Part shown: one piece after another, positions 9,550-18,304 of the stretch | Position numbering within the stretch: the stretch's first letter is position 1 | Layout: every line of letters starts with the position of its first letter | Assembly: GCA_949293595.1 (NCBI GenBank) | Contig: CASFDW010000003.1 | Location: 72,685-136,684, forward strand | DNA from: an uncultured Spirochaetales bacterium | GTDB lineage: Bacteria; Spirochaetota; Spirochaetia; Sphaerochaetales; Sphaerochaetaceae | Direction of reading: 5' to 3' | DNA length: 64,000 nt | Notes under the pieces: model-generated | Databases searched by the model: none | Seen by the model: only the letters and a program-made list of their open reading frames with translations | What the model was told of the DNA's origin: nothing | Position numbers and translations under genes: made by a program

Positions 9550-9591
9550 AGACGGGATAATGGCTAATTTTTATTCGTATAAGGAAACATT

Positions 9592-10767
9592 ATGATGGCG
9601 GACAGATACGTCTATTTGGATAATAACGCCACCACCGCGATGGCGCCTGAAGTCAAAGAGATAATGAGGGAGAACGAGGATCTCTACGGCAACGCTTCAA
9701 GCATGCATGCGATGGGAAGGATGGCCGAAAGCGCGATCCTTTGGGCCAGAGGAAAGGTTGCAGCCCTTCTTGGTGCTGCAAGCGACGAGGTTTTTTTCAC
9801 CAGTGGTGCCACCGAAGGTAACAACACCGTGTTCAATATTTTCCGCGACAGGGCGGATGACGGATGTTCACGCAACCGTATTGTTTTGAGTTCCGTTGAG
9901 CATCCGGCATCCATTGAAACGGCGAAATATCTCAAAAAAAAGGGGTATGGGATTGATTTTTGTCCTGTCGACGGAACAGGCATGGTCGATCTTGCTGCCC
10001 TGGAGGCTCTGATGGGCGGGGATGTCGCCCTTGTTTCGGTGATGACCGCGAACAACGAGTCGGGTGTCGTGCAACCGGTTCGTGAGGTGAGCCGGATCGC
10101 CAGGAAGTATGGAGCCTACGTACATACGGACGCAACCCAGGCCATCGGCAAGATTCCTGTCGGCGTCGATGATCTGGATGTGGATTATCTCACGTTGAGC
10201 GGGCATAAGTTCTATGGTCCGAAGGGTGTGGGCGCCCTTTATATAAGGAAAAATGCCCCACGCAGCCCGTATCTGCATGGAGGACACCAGGAAGGTGGTC
10301 TCAGGGCAGGCACCTACAACAACCAGGCGATAATAGGCCTGGGCAAGGCCGCCGAGCTTGCGCTCGAGGGAATAGCTGAGGAAAGATCCAAGCTGTGGGC
10401 TTTGCGCACGGCTTTGAAGGAAGGGATAGAAAAGAGCATAGACAATGTGGTGTTCAACGGATCTGATGATTTCGAGACCGCGCTTCCAGGAACGCTCGAT
10501 GTGTCCTTCGTATCTGCCGAGGGCGAATCAATCCTCCTTTATCTGGATCTGGAGGGCATCGAGGTCTCGACAGGGAGCGCATGTGCCTCCGGATCGCTGG
10601 AGCCGAGCTATGTGCTCCTCGCTTCCGGCTTGGATGTCGAGCTTGCACATGGGTCGATAAGGTTCTCTTTCGGACGTTACAACAGCATGGAGGATGTGGA
10701 GTATGTGCTGAGGAAGCTGCCTCCCATCATAGAGAAGATCAGAAGCATGAGCACAAGGAAGGTGTGA
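9592..10767 (+). CDS. nifS: Cysteine desulfurase (NifS/IscS class)
   Basis: 391 residues. A PLP enzyme that takes sulfur from cysteine as a persulfide for iron-sulfur cluster assembly. Visible marks: YLDNNATT at the N-terminus, SGHKFYGPKGVG with the PLP-binding Lys, and the catalytic Cys loop STGSACASGSLEPSYVL. The loop layout is that of group I enzymes (NifS/IscS) rather than SufS. AAGGA precedes the tandem ATGATG start; the second ATG (9595) is equally possible. The scaffold gene follows after 1 nt, so sulfur donor and scaffold are co-produced. Confidence 0.94.
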   Translation: MMADRYVYLDNNATTAMAPEVKEIMRENEDLYGNASSMHAMGRMAESAILWARGKVAALLGAASDEVFFTSGATEGNNTVFNIFRDRADDGCSRNRIVLSSVEHPASIETAKYLKKKGYGIDFCPVDGTGMVDLAALEALMGGDVALVSVMTANNESGVVQPVREVSRIARKYGAYVHTDATQAIGKIPVGVDDLDVDYLTLSGHKFYGPKGVGALYIRKNAPRSPYLHGGHQEGGLRAGTYNNQAIIGLGKAAELALEGIAEERSKLWALRTALKEGIEKSIDNVVFNGSDDFETALPGTLDVSFVSAEGESILLYLDLEGIEVSTGSACASGSLEPSYVLLASGLDVELAHGSIRFSFGRYNSMEDVEYVLRKLPPIIEKIRSMSTRKV

Positions 10768-10768
10768 T

Positions 10769-11380
10769 ATGGCAGAAAGTTTCATGAGCCAGTGGGTATA
10801 TACGGACGTGGTCAAGGACCACTTCATGAATCCCCGGAACATCTGGTCCGACAAGGAGGACTTCAAGGCAGATGGCATAGGGGAGGTGGGATCGCTCGCC
10901 TGCGGGGATCAGATGAGGGTCGGCATCAAGGTGTCCGACGGACGGATCTCGGATCTGAGATGGCTTACCTACGGGTGTGCATCCGCGATCGCAAGCACGT
11001 CGATGATGAGCGAGATGGCCATCGGCATGAGCCTGGAGGAGGCCTACCGTCTCAGTCCCAAGCAGATCACAGAGGCCCTTGGAGGCCTTCCGGAGCATAA
11101 GTTCCACTGTTCCGTTCTCGGAGACAAGGCGTTAAGGGCCGCCATCGACGATTATCTGGAGAAGAACGGGATGGACAACCCCTACAAGAGGATGAGCGCG
11201 AAGATCATCTGCGAGTGCAAGGGTGTCACGGACCAGATGATAGAGGAGCTGGTGAAGACGGACAAGGTCCGTACCTTCGAGGATCTCCAGCGTCTCACAG
11301 GTGCGTCCACCGCCTGTGGCAAATGCAGGGAGAGCATCGCCGCGGAACTCTCCGAGATGCTGCACATCTACAACAAGTAG
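10769..11380 (+). CDS. nifU: NifU-like iron-sulfur scaffold (IscU domain + BFD-like [2Fe-2S] domain)
   Basis: 203 residues in two domains. Residues ~10-135 are an IscU-type scaffold with its three cluster Cys in GSLACGD, YGCASA and KFHCSVLG. Residues ~145-195 are a BFD-like [2Fe-2S] domain (ICECKGVTD and STACGKCRE). The C-terminal Nfu domain of classical three-domain NifU is absent. It receives sulfur from NifS, whose gene is 1 nt upstream, and passes clusters to client proteins. The Fe-S-rich hydrogenase encoded near 30 kb would be an obvious client. No SUF genes are seen in this window. Confidence 0.93.
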   Translation: MAESFMSQWVYTDVVKDHFMNPRNIWSDKEDFKADGIGEVGSLACGDQMRVGIKVSDGRISDLRWLTYGCASAIASTSMMSEMAIGMSLEEAYRLSPKQITEALGGLPEHKFHCSVLGDKALRAAIDDYLEKNGMDNPYKRMSAKIICECKGVTDQMIEELVKTDKVRTFEDLQRLTGASTACGKCRESIAAELSEMLHIYNK

Positions 11381-11385
11381 GCGCC

Positions 11386-11703
11386 ATGATATCCGTATAC
11401 AAGGAAGCCGTACGCGATGCCCTTTATCCCAGGAAGAACGGAACGCTCACGCGCCGGAACAGGTATTTCACCACAAGGCCTGTCGAGATGATGGATGCGT
11501 CGCAGATAAGGAAGCTCAGGAAGTACCTGCAGCTTTCACGTGCAGTCTTCGCCGACATGCTTTCCGTGTCGGAGAAGACCGTCGAGGCGTGGGAGAACGG
11601 CATCAACGTCCCGTCCGGCCCGTCGCTGAGGCTTTTGAACATGATACAGAAATACCCCGACCTCCTGATGGAGACCGGGGTGTTTGTGGAAAGCATCAGA
11701 TAG
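11386..11703 (+). CDS. Small helix-turn-helix (XRE/HigA-like) protein in the nifSU operon
   Basis: 105 residues starting MISVYKEAVRDALY. An HTH of the Cro/C1 type spans about residues 43-95: IRKLRKYLQLSRAVFADMLSV followed by SEKTVEAWENGINVPSGPSLRLLNMI. The form resembles HigA-type antitoxins and related orphan regulators, but no small toxin gene lies next to it. The start lies 5 nt after nifU; a longer in-frame reading from 11215 runs inside nifU and is rejected. It overlaps the convergent nucleoside kinase gene by 8 nt. A regulator of the iron-sulfur operon is plausible but untested. Confidence 0.75.
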   Translation: MISVYKEAVRDALYPRKNGTLTRRNRYFTTRPVEMMDASQIRKLRKYLQLSRAVFADMLSVSEKTVEAWENGINVPSGPSLRLLNMIQKYPDLLMETGVFVESIR

Positions 11704-13351
11704 CGCCGTAGATGGAGCCTCCGATGAATTCCCTGAGAAGGGAATCGGATGGAACCAGGCTGGAGTCTATCGGATATACGAAGGAAAGGAAGAACAGGAG
11801 GCGGCGTGCTATCGCATACGCCTCCTTTTCGTTTTTCCCGACGCTCTTCAAAAGAGGCACCGCCTTCGGGGCGAGGACCCCAAGCTCGTAATCCAGAGCG
11901 CTGTTTATCATCACGTCCGCATTGTTCTGATATGGGAATATGTGGTTTTTCTCCCCCCGTTCCACGCTTGGCCATCGGTTGAACGTCTCCACGGCGTCTA
12001 TCCCCCTGGTGCGGTAGTCCCTGACCAGGCGTCTCAGTATCCTGTTGTCCGATGTGCTTATTCTTGAGCAGGAGTCGAGGTTGAGCTGCGTGAGGGCCGA
12101 GATGTACACCCTGTATATCAGTTTCTGGTCGATGCCGGGGACGAGGTCGGGGTTGAGGCCGTGTATTCCCTCTATGACCAGCACCGAATTCTCCTCCATC
12201 CGGAATGCTTCCCGGCTGAACGTTCTTTTCTGTTCCTTGAAGGAGAATGTCGGAAGGTTCACGGGCTTTCCGGCGAGCAGGTCCGCAAGCTGCGACCGGA
12301 AAAGGTCAAGGTTGAGAGCCTCGAGGATCTCGAAATCGAAATCCCCGTTCTCATCCCTTGGAGCTTCGCTCCTTGGCTTGTAGTAGTCATCCAGCGATAT
12401 CTTGATCGGCTTCATGCCCATGACCTTGAGCTCGTCGGAGAGCTTGAGGGAGAAAGTGGTTTTCCCGGATGAGGACGGGCCGGCGATGAATACTACCTTC
12501 ACGTTCCTTCTTCCCGCTATCTCTTCGGATATCCTTGTGATCTTCCTTCGTTGCTGTGCCTCGAGAAGCAGTATCGTCTCCTCTATCCTGTTTTCACTCT
12601 GCCTGTGGTTGAGCTCCCCGAGATTCTCCAGCCCGATAGTGCGCGCGTTCCTCCTGCTTTCCTGGAATACCGAGAAAAGCAGGGGGTTGTCCGTGAATTC
12701 ACGTATCCTGTCGATAGATCTTGTCTGTGGATATCTCAGGAGCAGTCCCCCTTGGTAGCTCCTTAATTCCCATACCGACAACAGATGTGTGTCCGGGAGC
12801 ACAGGTTCCGTGTATAGCTGGTAGTATGTCCCCATGTTAAGGAACCGATACCCGCTCTCGTTCTCCGAGGAAAGCAGTCTTTCGGTCTCGTCGAGCTTGT
12901 GCCTTCGGGCCCATCCGATTGCATCCTCATGCCTGAGAACGACCTCTTCTATCGGGGTTCCGGCACTTATGATGGACGACATCTTCTTTTTCAGCAGCTC
13001 CGGATCGAACCCCTGTCCGTCCCTGTAGTGGAAATAGAATCCGTCCCCAAGGCTATGCCCTATGACAAGGGTGCGTTCCGGGTATGTAAGGAACGAGGTG
13101 TACATGAGCACAAGGGTCAGTGTCTTCCTGTATATCCTCTTGCCCAATGTAGAGAAAAGGCGCACCTCCTCGATTTCCGAGTCTCCTTCGATCCTGGTTC
13201 CGAGCGGACTGAGTATGCCGTTCAAAAGCACGCCGACGACCGGATTGTCGTCGTATCTGCAGTCCCTTCCGAGACCGAGGACGCTTTCAACGCTGTCATG
13301 GAGGGAGCATCTTTTCTCCACTCCGTGTATTCTGACCAGAATTTCGTTCAT
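11696..13351 (-). CDS. Nucleoside (uridine-type) kinase with threonyl-tRNA-synthetase-like N-terminal domains
   Basis: 551 residues. Residues ~1-60 look like a TGS-type ubiquitin-fold domain and ~60-200 like the ThrRS/AlaRS second additional domain (it contains GHSLGDGFYFHY). From ~280 onward is a uridine-kinase P-loop domain: Walker A GPSSSGKTT, then KISLDDYYKPR and EGIHGLNP. Such composite kinases are known from anaerobes, including spirochaetes; they are thought to phosphorylate uridine or related nucleosides for salvage. A -10-like hexamer (TATCAT on the minus strand) ends 7 nt before the ATG and there is no Shine-Dalgarno, suggesting a leaderless mRNA. It is divergent from the oxidoreductase-like gene at 13460. 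Confidence 0.88.
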   Translation of the reverse strand: MNEILVRIHGVEKRCSLHDSVESVLGLGRDCRYDDNPVVGVLLNGILSPLGTRIEGDSEIEEVRLFSTLGKRIYRKTLTLVLMYTSFLTYPERTLVIGHSLGDGFYFHYRDGQGFDPELLKKKMSSIISAGTPIEEVVLRHEDAIGWARRHKLDETERLLSSENESGYRFLNMGTYYQLYTEPVLPDTHLLSVWELRSYQGGLLLRYPQTRSIDRIREFTDNPLLFSVFQESRRNARTIGLENLGELNHRQSENRIEETILLLEAQQRRKITRISEEIAGRRNVKVVFIAGPSSSGKTTFSLKLSDELKVMGMKPIKISLDDYYKPRSEAPRDENGDFDFEILEALNLDLFRSQLADLLAGKPVNLPTFSFKEQKRTFSREAFRMEENSVLVIEGIHGLNPDLVPGIDQKLIYRVYISALTQLNLDSCSRISTSDNRILRRLVRDYRTRGIDAVETFNRWPSVERGEKNHIFPYQNNADVMINSALDYELGVLAPKAVPLLKSVGKNEKEAYAIARRLLFFLSFVYPIDSSLVPSDSLLREFIGGSIYGAI

Positions 13352-13358
13352 GGAATAA

Positions 13359-13364
13359 ATGATA
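13359..13364 (-). promoter_or_regulatory. -10-like element of the nucleoside kinase (leaderless start)
   Basis: The minus strand reads TATCAT followed by 7 nt and then the ATG at 13351. A weak -35 candidate (TTTCAA) lies 17 nt upstream. There is no Shine-Dalgarno between this hexamer and the start, so transcription is predicted to begin at or next to the start codon. Confidence 0.55.
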
Positions 13365-13446
13365 AACCACTTTCCGCCTTATTGAAACAATATGTTAATA
13401 ACAGGGTTTTCATCCATCCCGGATTAATATTTGCCATGATTTGGAT

Positions 13447-13452
13447 TATAAT
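13447..13452 (+). promoter_or_regulatory. -10 element of the AOR-like gene (leaderless start)
   Basis: A perfect consensus TATAAT is followed by 7 nt and then the ATG at 13460. The -35 region is weak (TTAATA at 17-nt spacing). No Shine-Dalgarno is present. Confidence 0.6.
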
Positions 13453-13459
13453 GGCAGAC

Positions 13460-15007
13460 ATGAGCATCCTTTATGTGGACCTTTTCAACAGCAGCATGGA
13501 AAGCGTGGCGGATATGGATGAGACCGGGTTCGATCTGGCCCTTTCCCTTGCCGGAAAGAATCCTGGTTCGATAGTGTTCACGGCGATTCCAGAGGAGGCC
13601 TTCCAGACCAGGGGGGCATCCACCATGACGTTCTGCTTCCATTCCCATCTCACCGGAAGGCTGGAGGCCGGCTTCGCCAGCTCCAAGGTCGGTTTCATCC
13701 TGCGCAATTTCGGATATACTGCAATGGTGGTTGTCGGCAGAGCCCCCCGGCTGTCATACATTTCGTTCCGTGGCGACGGGATTGGCATCGTACAGTGCGA
13801 GAACATGCGTGGCTCAAGTCATGAGGATTTCGCATCCATGGTGAAGAAGCAGGTTGACGACGTTGTCGTCTCCACCGGTGTCGCCGCGGACAACCTGGTC
13901 ATGATCGCAGGACTTTACGAGCGTTCGCGCCAGATATGGCGCGGAGGCTTCGGATATTCGTTCGCGGTACACAATCTCAAGGGGATATGCTTCCAGGGGT
14001 ACATCGGAAAGAGGAACGAGAGCGAGGAGGGCAGGCGGTACATGAGGAAGCTCACATCCTCGCCGTGCTGCAACCAGCTGCGCCGCAGAGGGGCGGTGTC
14101 CTATATCAAGAAAGCATCCGCCGATGGTTACCTTCCCATCGACAATTGGAGCAGACGGAGCGATCCGCGGGCGATATTCCTGGACGGGACATACCTCAAG
14201 GAGAAGTTCGGGCTCTATACCGACACGTGCATGGACTGCTATGTCTCGTGCCTGAGACGGATCAAGGACGGGGGGCTTGCTCCCGATCTCGTTGATTCCA
14301 TGCATCTTGGATCGCTCCTCGGACTGTTTTCATCACTGGATGTGTACGAGATAAAAAAGACGGTTTATGCCCTGGGGCTGGAGGTGGTCGAAACAGGAGC
14401 CATACTCGCAGAAAAGGGGCTGAAAGATCTTTTCGCCATAAAGGCGTATCTTTCCGAGGTGGCCGCAGGAAGGAACTTCGAGGATCTCAGGCTGGGCTTC
14501 CGCATAGGGGGGCTCGCCCCCGTTGTCGATTACAGGGGCTGCAAGGAGGCGGCTTTGTTCGCCATCCTGGGTGAATTGTCTTATCCCATCTATTCCATGT
14601 ATTCTCCCGTAAGGATAGAAAATGACGGGACGGCTGCGGTCCTGGCGGTGTTCGAAAGGGCGTACAATTACGCACTTGCATCCAGAGGTCTTCCGGTGAC
14701 AGGCTTCTATGCCGCCTATGTCGCCACATTGAATCCATTGGTTTTCCGTAGCCCCTCGCTGCTTTTCCATATGCTTTCAAAGGGAAAACGGTTCGGTCTC
14801 GATGCCGTTACGCTTTTGTCGGAAGGGCTTTCGATAATGTCGCGCCTGCCATCGTCCGAGAACCGCATACCGGACCATTTCATCTACGATCTGGACGGTG
14901 GGGACGATGCCGTGAATCCGACAAGGCTGGTGGGCTATTACCGGCATTACCTCTCAAGGCTGGAAAGAAAGCTTCGCAAGCACCCTGGACGAAGGAAAGG
15001 CAAGTAG
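13460..15007 (+). CDS. Aldehyde:ferredoxin oxidoreductase-like protein, short form
   Basis: 515 residues against about 600 for classical AOR. The N-terminal tungstopterin-binding domain is recognisable (HSHLTGRLEAGFASSKVG, then a GYTAMVVVGRA block), with RGGFG and NLKGI as the pterin-region motifs. Three of the [4Fe-4S] ligands are present as TCMDCYVSC (C-x2-C-x3-C). The usual fourth cysteine near the C-terminus is not visible and the C-terminus is short. The start is set at MSILYVDLF, the normal AOR N-terminus; in-frame upstream codons run back through the opposite-strand kinase gene and are not AOR-like. It may oxidise aldehydes with ferredoxin or be a divergent relative. It overlaps the convergent phosphodiesterase gene by 54 nt. 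Confidence 0.75.
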   Translation: MSILYVDLFNSSMESVADMDETGFDLALSLAGKNPGSIVFTAIPEEAFQTRGASTMTFCFHSHLTGRLEAGFASSKVGFILRNFGYTAMVVVGRAPRLSYISFRGDGIGIVQCENMRGSSHEDFASMVKKQVDDVVVSTGVAADNLVMIAGLYERSRQIWRGGFGYSFAVHNLKGICFQGYIGKRNESEEGRRYMRKLTSSPCCNQLRRRGAVSYIKKASADGYLPIDNWSRRSDPRAIFLDGTYLKEKFGLYTDTCMDCYVSCLRRIKDGGLAPDLVDSMHLGSLLGLFSSLDVYEIKKTVYALGLEVVETGAILAEKGLKDLFAIKAYLSEVAAGRNFEDLRLGFRIGGLAPVVDYRGCKEAALFAILGELSYPIYSMYSPVRIENDGTAAVLAVFERAYNYALASRGLPVTGFYAAYVATLNPLVFRSPSLLFHMLSKGKRFGLDAVTLLSEGLSIMSRLPSSENRIPDHFIYDLDGGDDAVNPTRLVGYYRHYLSRLERKLRKHPGRRKGK

Positions 15008-15448
15008 GGTTATCCCGTCGTCGTCCATCATCCCGTAGGTGGCTCCGGCTGCGCTTCTGGGCCTCGATGCCGATCCGGGGTTGAACAGTATTATCCCGGT
15101 TCGGGTTTTCTCCAGCAGTGGTACATGGGTGTGCCCCGATATGAATACATCCCCGGCGGAGAGTTCGAAATCCTGCCATGAGTACCTGTCCCCGTGTGTG
15201 ACGACGACATTCCGGCCGTCAAAGGCGGGACGGGCGGTGGTGCGGGGGACAAGTCTTTCGTATGAATAATATCTGTCGCAGTTTCCCATCACCGTAAGGA
15301 AATCGGTTGCGAGCGCCTCCATGTCGCCGTGGGGGCAGAAATCACCTGCACAGATTATCAGCCGTGCATTCTCCCTTTTCTTGATCTCCTCCAGCCCGAC
15401 AAGCGCGTTTCTGCTTCCATGGATGTCTGAGCATATGATGTATTTCAC
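14954..15448 (-). CDS. YfcE/MJ0936-family metallophosphodiesterase
   Basis: 164 residues with all calcineurin-like metal motifs in order: CSDIHG, GDFCPHGD, GNCD, THGD and SGHTH. Small proteins of this family hydrolyse phosphodiesters with Mn2+; the natural substrate is usually unknown. I chose the GTG start (MKYIICSD) because a GGGGG ribosome site lies about 7 nt upstream. An in-frame GTG 30 nt earlier (15478) would add ten residues not typical of the family. Its 3' end overlaps the convergent AOR-like gene. Confidence 0.88.
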   Translation of the reverse strand: MKYIICSDIHGSRNALVGLEEIKKRENARLIICAGDFCPHGDMEALATDFLTVMGNCDRYYSYERLVPRTTARPAFDGRNVVVTHGDRYSWQDFELSAGDVFISGHTHVPLLEKTRTGIILFNPGSASRPRSAAGATYGMMDDDGITLLAFPSSRVLAKLSFQP

Positions 15449-15589
15449 GGTTTTTTCCCCCTTTTCCGATTCTACCACGATATTTGTGTTTTTTTCCTGT
15501 ATTATGTCCGCAAGACATTCCGGAGATATGTATGAGGATGACTTTTTGATATTGCTGTGTTATCTTTTGGATAGTCGGGAGACGCTTAT

Positions 15590-16504
15590 ATGAGAGAAGA
15601 GGAATTGGTCATGAGGGATGGCCACAGGCTGTTTTATCGTGTTTGGACCTGCCCTCAGCCAAGGGCGACCGTCCATATCAACCATGGCATGGCTGAGCAT
15701 AGTGCCAGATATGATGATTTCGCCTCCGCACTTGTCGCGGAGGGGTTTGCCGTCTATGCCCAGGACCACCGTGGACACGGACGCACCTGCGAGGAGGACG
15801 AGAGGGGATGGTTTTCCGAGAAGGACGGGTGGTCCCTTGTCGCCGACGATGCCTTCGCCCTCGATAAGAAGATCAGTCTGGATCATCCCGGCATACCGCA
15901 TTTCGTATTCGGTCACTCGATGGGGTCGTTTGTCACCAGGGTGTGCATATCCCGGCATACCGGCTATTATGCGGCGGCAGTCATCTGCGGCACGGGTGCC
16001 GGACAGGGGCTCATGGGGCGCATCGGCCAGTTCATAGCCAGAAGGCATATGAAGAAATGGGGTTCGAGAATGAGGGACCAGGATATGGACAAGCTCGCAT
16101 TTTCCTCCTACGACAGACATTTCAAGGGCGAGGGACCGTTCAGCTGGCTTTCCCGTGACGACGGGCAGGTGTCAAGGTACAAGGACGATCCAATGTGCGG
16201 CTTCGTGTGCTCATCCGGATTCTACAACGACCTGATAGAGTTGTCGTTCCAGGCAAATGACAAGGCCGGAATCGGCAGGGTGGATAAGAATCTTCCGATC
16301 CTGATCATAAGCGGTGCCGACGATCCTGTCGGCGGATACTCGAAAGGGGTGTCGAAGGTCTTCAGGCTTTATAGGGATGCAGGAATCAAGGATGTGCGTT
16401 TGAAGCTGTATGATGGTGCGAGACACGAGATTCTTAATGAGACCAACAAGGATGAAGTGTATAGGGACATCATAAGTTTTTATAACGGTGTGTTGGGGAA
16501 ATAG
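15590..16504 (+). CDS. Alpha/beta hydrolase, monoacylglycerol-lipase/lysophospholipase type
   Basis: 304 residues. The nucleophile elbow is FGHSMGSF (Ser), the acid is in ISGADDPVGG and the His in YDGARHEILNE, so the Ser-Asp-His triad is complete. The N-terminal oxyanion region HINHGMAEHSARY and QDHRGHG are typical of the PldB/monoglyceride-lipase family. No signal peptide, so it is cytoplasmic, probably acting on lysophospholipids or monoglycerides. GGGAG lies 9 nt before the ATG. The next gene begins 2 nt after its stop. The 141 bases upstream, back to the phosphodiesterase start, hold no other gene. Confidence 0.88.
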   Translation: MREEELVMRDGHRLFYRVWTCPQPRATVHINHGMAEHSARYDDFASALVAEGFAVYAQDHRGHGRTCEEDERGWFSEKDGWSLVADDAFALDKKISLDHPGIPHFVFGHSMGSFVTRVCISRHTGYYAAAVICGTGAGQGLMGRIGQFIARRHMKKWGSRMRDQDMDKLAFSSYDRHFKGEGPFSWLSRDDGQVSRYKDDPMCGFVCSSGFYNDLIELSFQANDKAGIGRVDKNLPILIISGADDPVGGYSKGVSKVFRLYRDAGIKDVRLKLYDGARHEILNETNKDEVYRDIISFYNGVLGK

Positions 16505-16506
16505 TG

Positions 16507-17781
16507 ATGGACGAAAAGAAGTTGGAGAGGTTTTCCGGTGTTCTTGGCCGTTTCGCCGCATGGTGGAAGGATTATGTCAACGTTCTCGTTCTGTCGTTCA
16601 CCCGGATTGCGAGGGACAATGTCAACATCATGGCTTCCGGAATGGTCTATTCGACCCTCATCGCTCTGGTGCCCGCCATAACGTTCCTTTTCGCTTTCTT
16701 TTCGATGTTCGGCGTATTGCAGCCGTTCATCGACCTCCTCACTCATTTCCTGGTGGAGACGCTCGGCATAGAGGATGGTGCATCGCTTGTGAAGATGCTC
16801 GAGTTCTATACGGTGAATGCGATGAGCCTCGGGGTTGCTGGACTCGTGTCGTTCATAATCACCAGCATACTCCTGATCAACAAGATATACATGGTCATGA
16901 ACCGGATATTCCGCACACAGCCGAGGAGCGGCACTCTCAAGAGGTTTGTGACCTTCCTCACGTTTCTGATTGTTTCGGCGTTCATAATCGTGCTTCTCAT
17001 AGCCGCCAATTCGAAGCTTTCCGCCTGGGCCGAATCGACCCTCGCCGACAATGACAATCTGCTGAAGCAGCATACGGGGTGGGAGAGCTTTTTGGTCATC
17101 CTTTCCGTATGGGCGGTACTATGGGCGATGATCAAGTTCCTTCCAAACGCGAAGATACGGTTCAGAAGCGCAGCGGTTGGTGCCACGACCGGATGTGTCA
17201 GCGTCCTCATAGCCTCCGAAATCTTCCAGTACGTGATCAAGTCCACGGTAAGCTATTCGGTCATCTACGGGTCCCTTGCCTCGATCCTTTTCGTGCTTCT
17301 TTATTTCTACATAGTCTGGTATATCGTGATGGTCTCCTCTGAGATCACCTACGTGCATCAGTTCCGTCCGGACCGCGGACAGCTGAAGGGAAGGCCGGAA
17401 TCACCTCTTTCCCAGATCACCGAGGGGATGAACCTTTTGCTGATCGTCGCCGAGCGCTACCGGTCCGGAAAGGGTGCCACGGGAGAGAAGGAGCTGACAA
17501 GGAAGCTTGCCGTGCCCACGAGCAAGCTCTACGGGTATATCAACTGTCTGGAGGACGGGGGATTCCTTCTCGCGGTCAACGCCCAGAGGTCGGCGTTCGT
17601 CCCGGCCCTTCCGCTTGACAGGATTCTGGTGCGCGATGTCGTGTCCCTGCTGTACGGCAGTCTCAAAAAGGACAAGGATGATGTCGTCACGCTGGGAGAG
17701 GCCGTGGCTGTCGAGCTCGAGGACAAAGGAATCAGGGGATTCGAGAATATCAATATTGAAAACCTTCTGGAGAGATTATGA
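16507..17781 (+). CDS. YihY/BrkB-family inner-membrane protein with C-terminal winged-helix-like domain
   Basis: 424 residues. Residues ~25-295 have the family pattern of six hydrophobic segments, with the conserved ASGMVYSTLIALVPAITFLF near residue 40 and FLPNAKIRF-AAVGATTG in mid-protein. Residues ~310-420 are soluble and read like a winged helix (ELTRKLAVPTSKLYGYINCLEDGGFL), as seen in some relatives. The family was once mislabelled ribonuclease BN; its role is unknown. ATG at 16507 with GGGGA 8 nt upstream is favoured over the GTG just before it. It overlaps the next gene by 4 nt (ATGA). Confidence 0.88.
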   Translation: MDEKKLERFSGVLGRFAAWWKDYVNVLVLSFTRIARDNVNIMASGMVYSTLIALVPAITFLFAFFSMFGVLQPFIDLLTHFLVETLGIEDGASLVKMLEFYTVNAMSLGVAGLVSFIITSILLINKIYMVMNRIFRTQPRSGTLKRFVTFLTFLIVSAFIIVLLIAANSKLSAWAESTLADNDNLLKQHTGWESFLVILSVWAVLWAMIKFLPNAKIRFRSAAVGATTGCVSVLIASEIFQYVIKSTVSYSVIYGSLASILFVLLYFYIVWYIVMVSSEITYVHQFRPDRGQLKGRPESPLSQITEGMNLLLIVAERYRSGKGATGEKELTRKLAVPTSKLYGYINCLEDGGFLLAVNAQRSAFVPALPLDRILVRDVVSLLYGSLKKDKDDVVTLGEAVAVELEDKGIRGFENINIENLLERL

Positions 17782-18248
17782 TAATTGACGTTTCATCGGC
17801 ATTGTTAATGGGAAGAAAGGATTATCCGACGCTTCCGGATCCGGGATCCGGAGTGGTGGAAGATGTTCTTGACGAGGAATACGGGGTTGAGTTCGTGTGT
17901 CTGAAGAATCCGAGGCCGCAGGGCGAGAGCATGGAGTCCATATCCCATTCGGTCGTTGTCCTCCGGGATGGTGGCATTGTTTTCTGCGCCTCCATCGAAT
18001 CACTGGACCTGAGAAGCCTCGCATCGGCCCTCGGGGTAAGTGTCAAGGAGCTGCAGGCCGAGCATTCGACGAAATCGTTCTATGCAAAGCCGCATATAAT
18101 AGCCTACGGCAATGGGGAGAGGGAGGATATAGGGCCTTATCTTGGCAGCCTGAGGGACGGGGATGTGTTCGTTTTTTTGAAGGACATAGCCTATGATTCT
18201 TTCTCGGACGGGGATGAGGACGATTTCTCTTCCTGGATCGTGGAATAA
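17778..18248 (+). CDS. Protein of unknown function coupled to YihY
   Basis: 156 residues, acidic, with no signal peptide, membrane segment or cysteine-rich motif that I recognise. It starts MIIDVSSALLMGRKDY and ends in an acidic tail (DGDEDDFSSWIVE). A central SHSVVVLRDGGIVFCASIES stretch has the alternating pattern of beta strands. The ATGA overlap with the YihY-type gene implies coupled translation. The coding frame and base composition match its neighbours, so it looks like a real gene rather than a chance frame. Confidence 0.65.
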   Translation: MIIDVSSALLMGRKDYPTLPDPGSGVVEDVLDEEYGVEFVCLKNPRPQGESMESISHSVVVLRDGGIVFCASIESLDLRSLASALGVSVKELQAEHSTKSFYAKPHIIAYGNGEREDIGPYLGSLRDGDVFVFLKDIAYDSFSDGDEDDFSSWIVE

Positions 18249-18274
18249 CCTGCATCCTTCATTGTAACCGTGCA

Positions 18275-18304
18275 CCCATCTGCTTGTTGATTCTTGCAGG
18301 TGGG
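18275..18304 (+). promoter_or_regulatory. Hairpin covering the ribosome site of the nuclease gene
   Basis: A 9-bp stem (CCCATCTGC / GCAGGTGGG, one G-T pair) closes a 12-nt loop and is followed by ATTTTT and then the ATG at 18311. The 3' arm contains the Shine-Dalgarno GGTGGG. It could act as a terminator of the upstream operon or as a switch hiding the ribosome site. Confidence 0.5.

Noticed and set aside
9578-9583. nifS (9592) as another leaderless start with TATAAG 8 nt upstream
   Set aside because: AAGGA in the same bases is a usable Shine-Dalgarno and no -35 is visible, so the case is ambiguous and was left out of the count.
12899-13459. In-frame extension of the AOR-like gene by 187 codons upstream of 13460
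   Set aside because: It runs antisense through the nucleoside kinase coding region, has no AOR similarity, and a TATAAT box lies just before the MSILYVDLF start.
11696-15448. Frameshifts implied by overlapping ends of convergent genes (11696-11703, 14954-15007, 51341-51360)
   Set aside because: Each protein has its complete family C-terminus or a plausible end; short convergent overlaps are normal in compact genomes.
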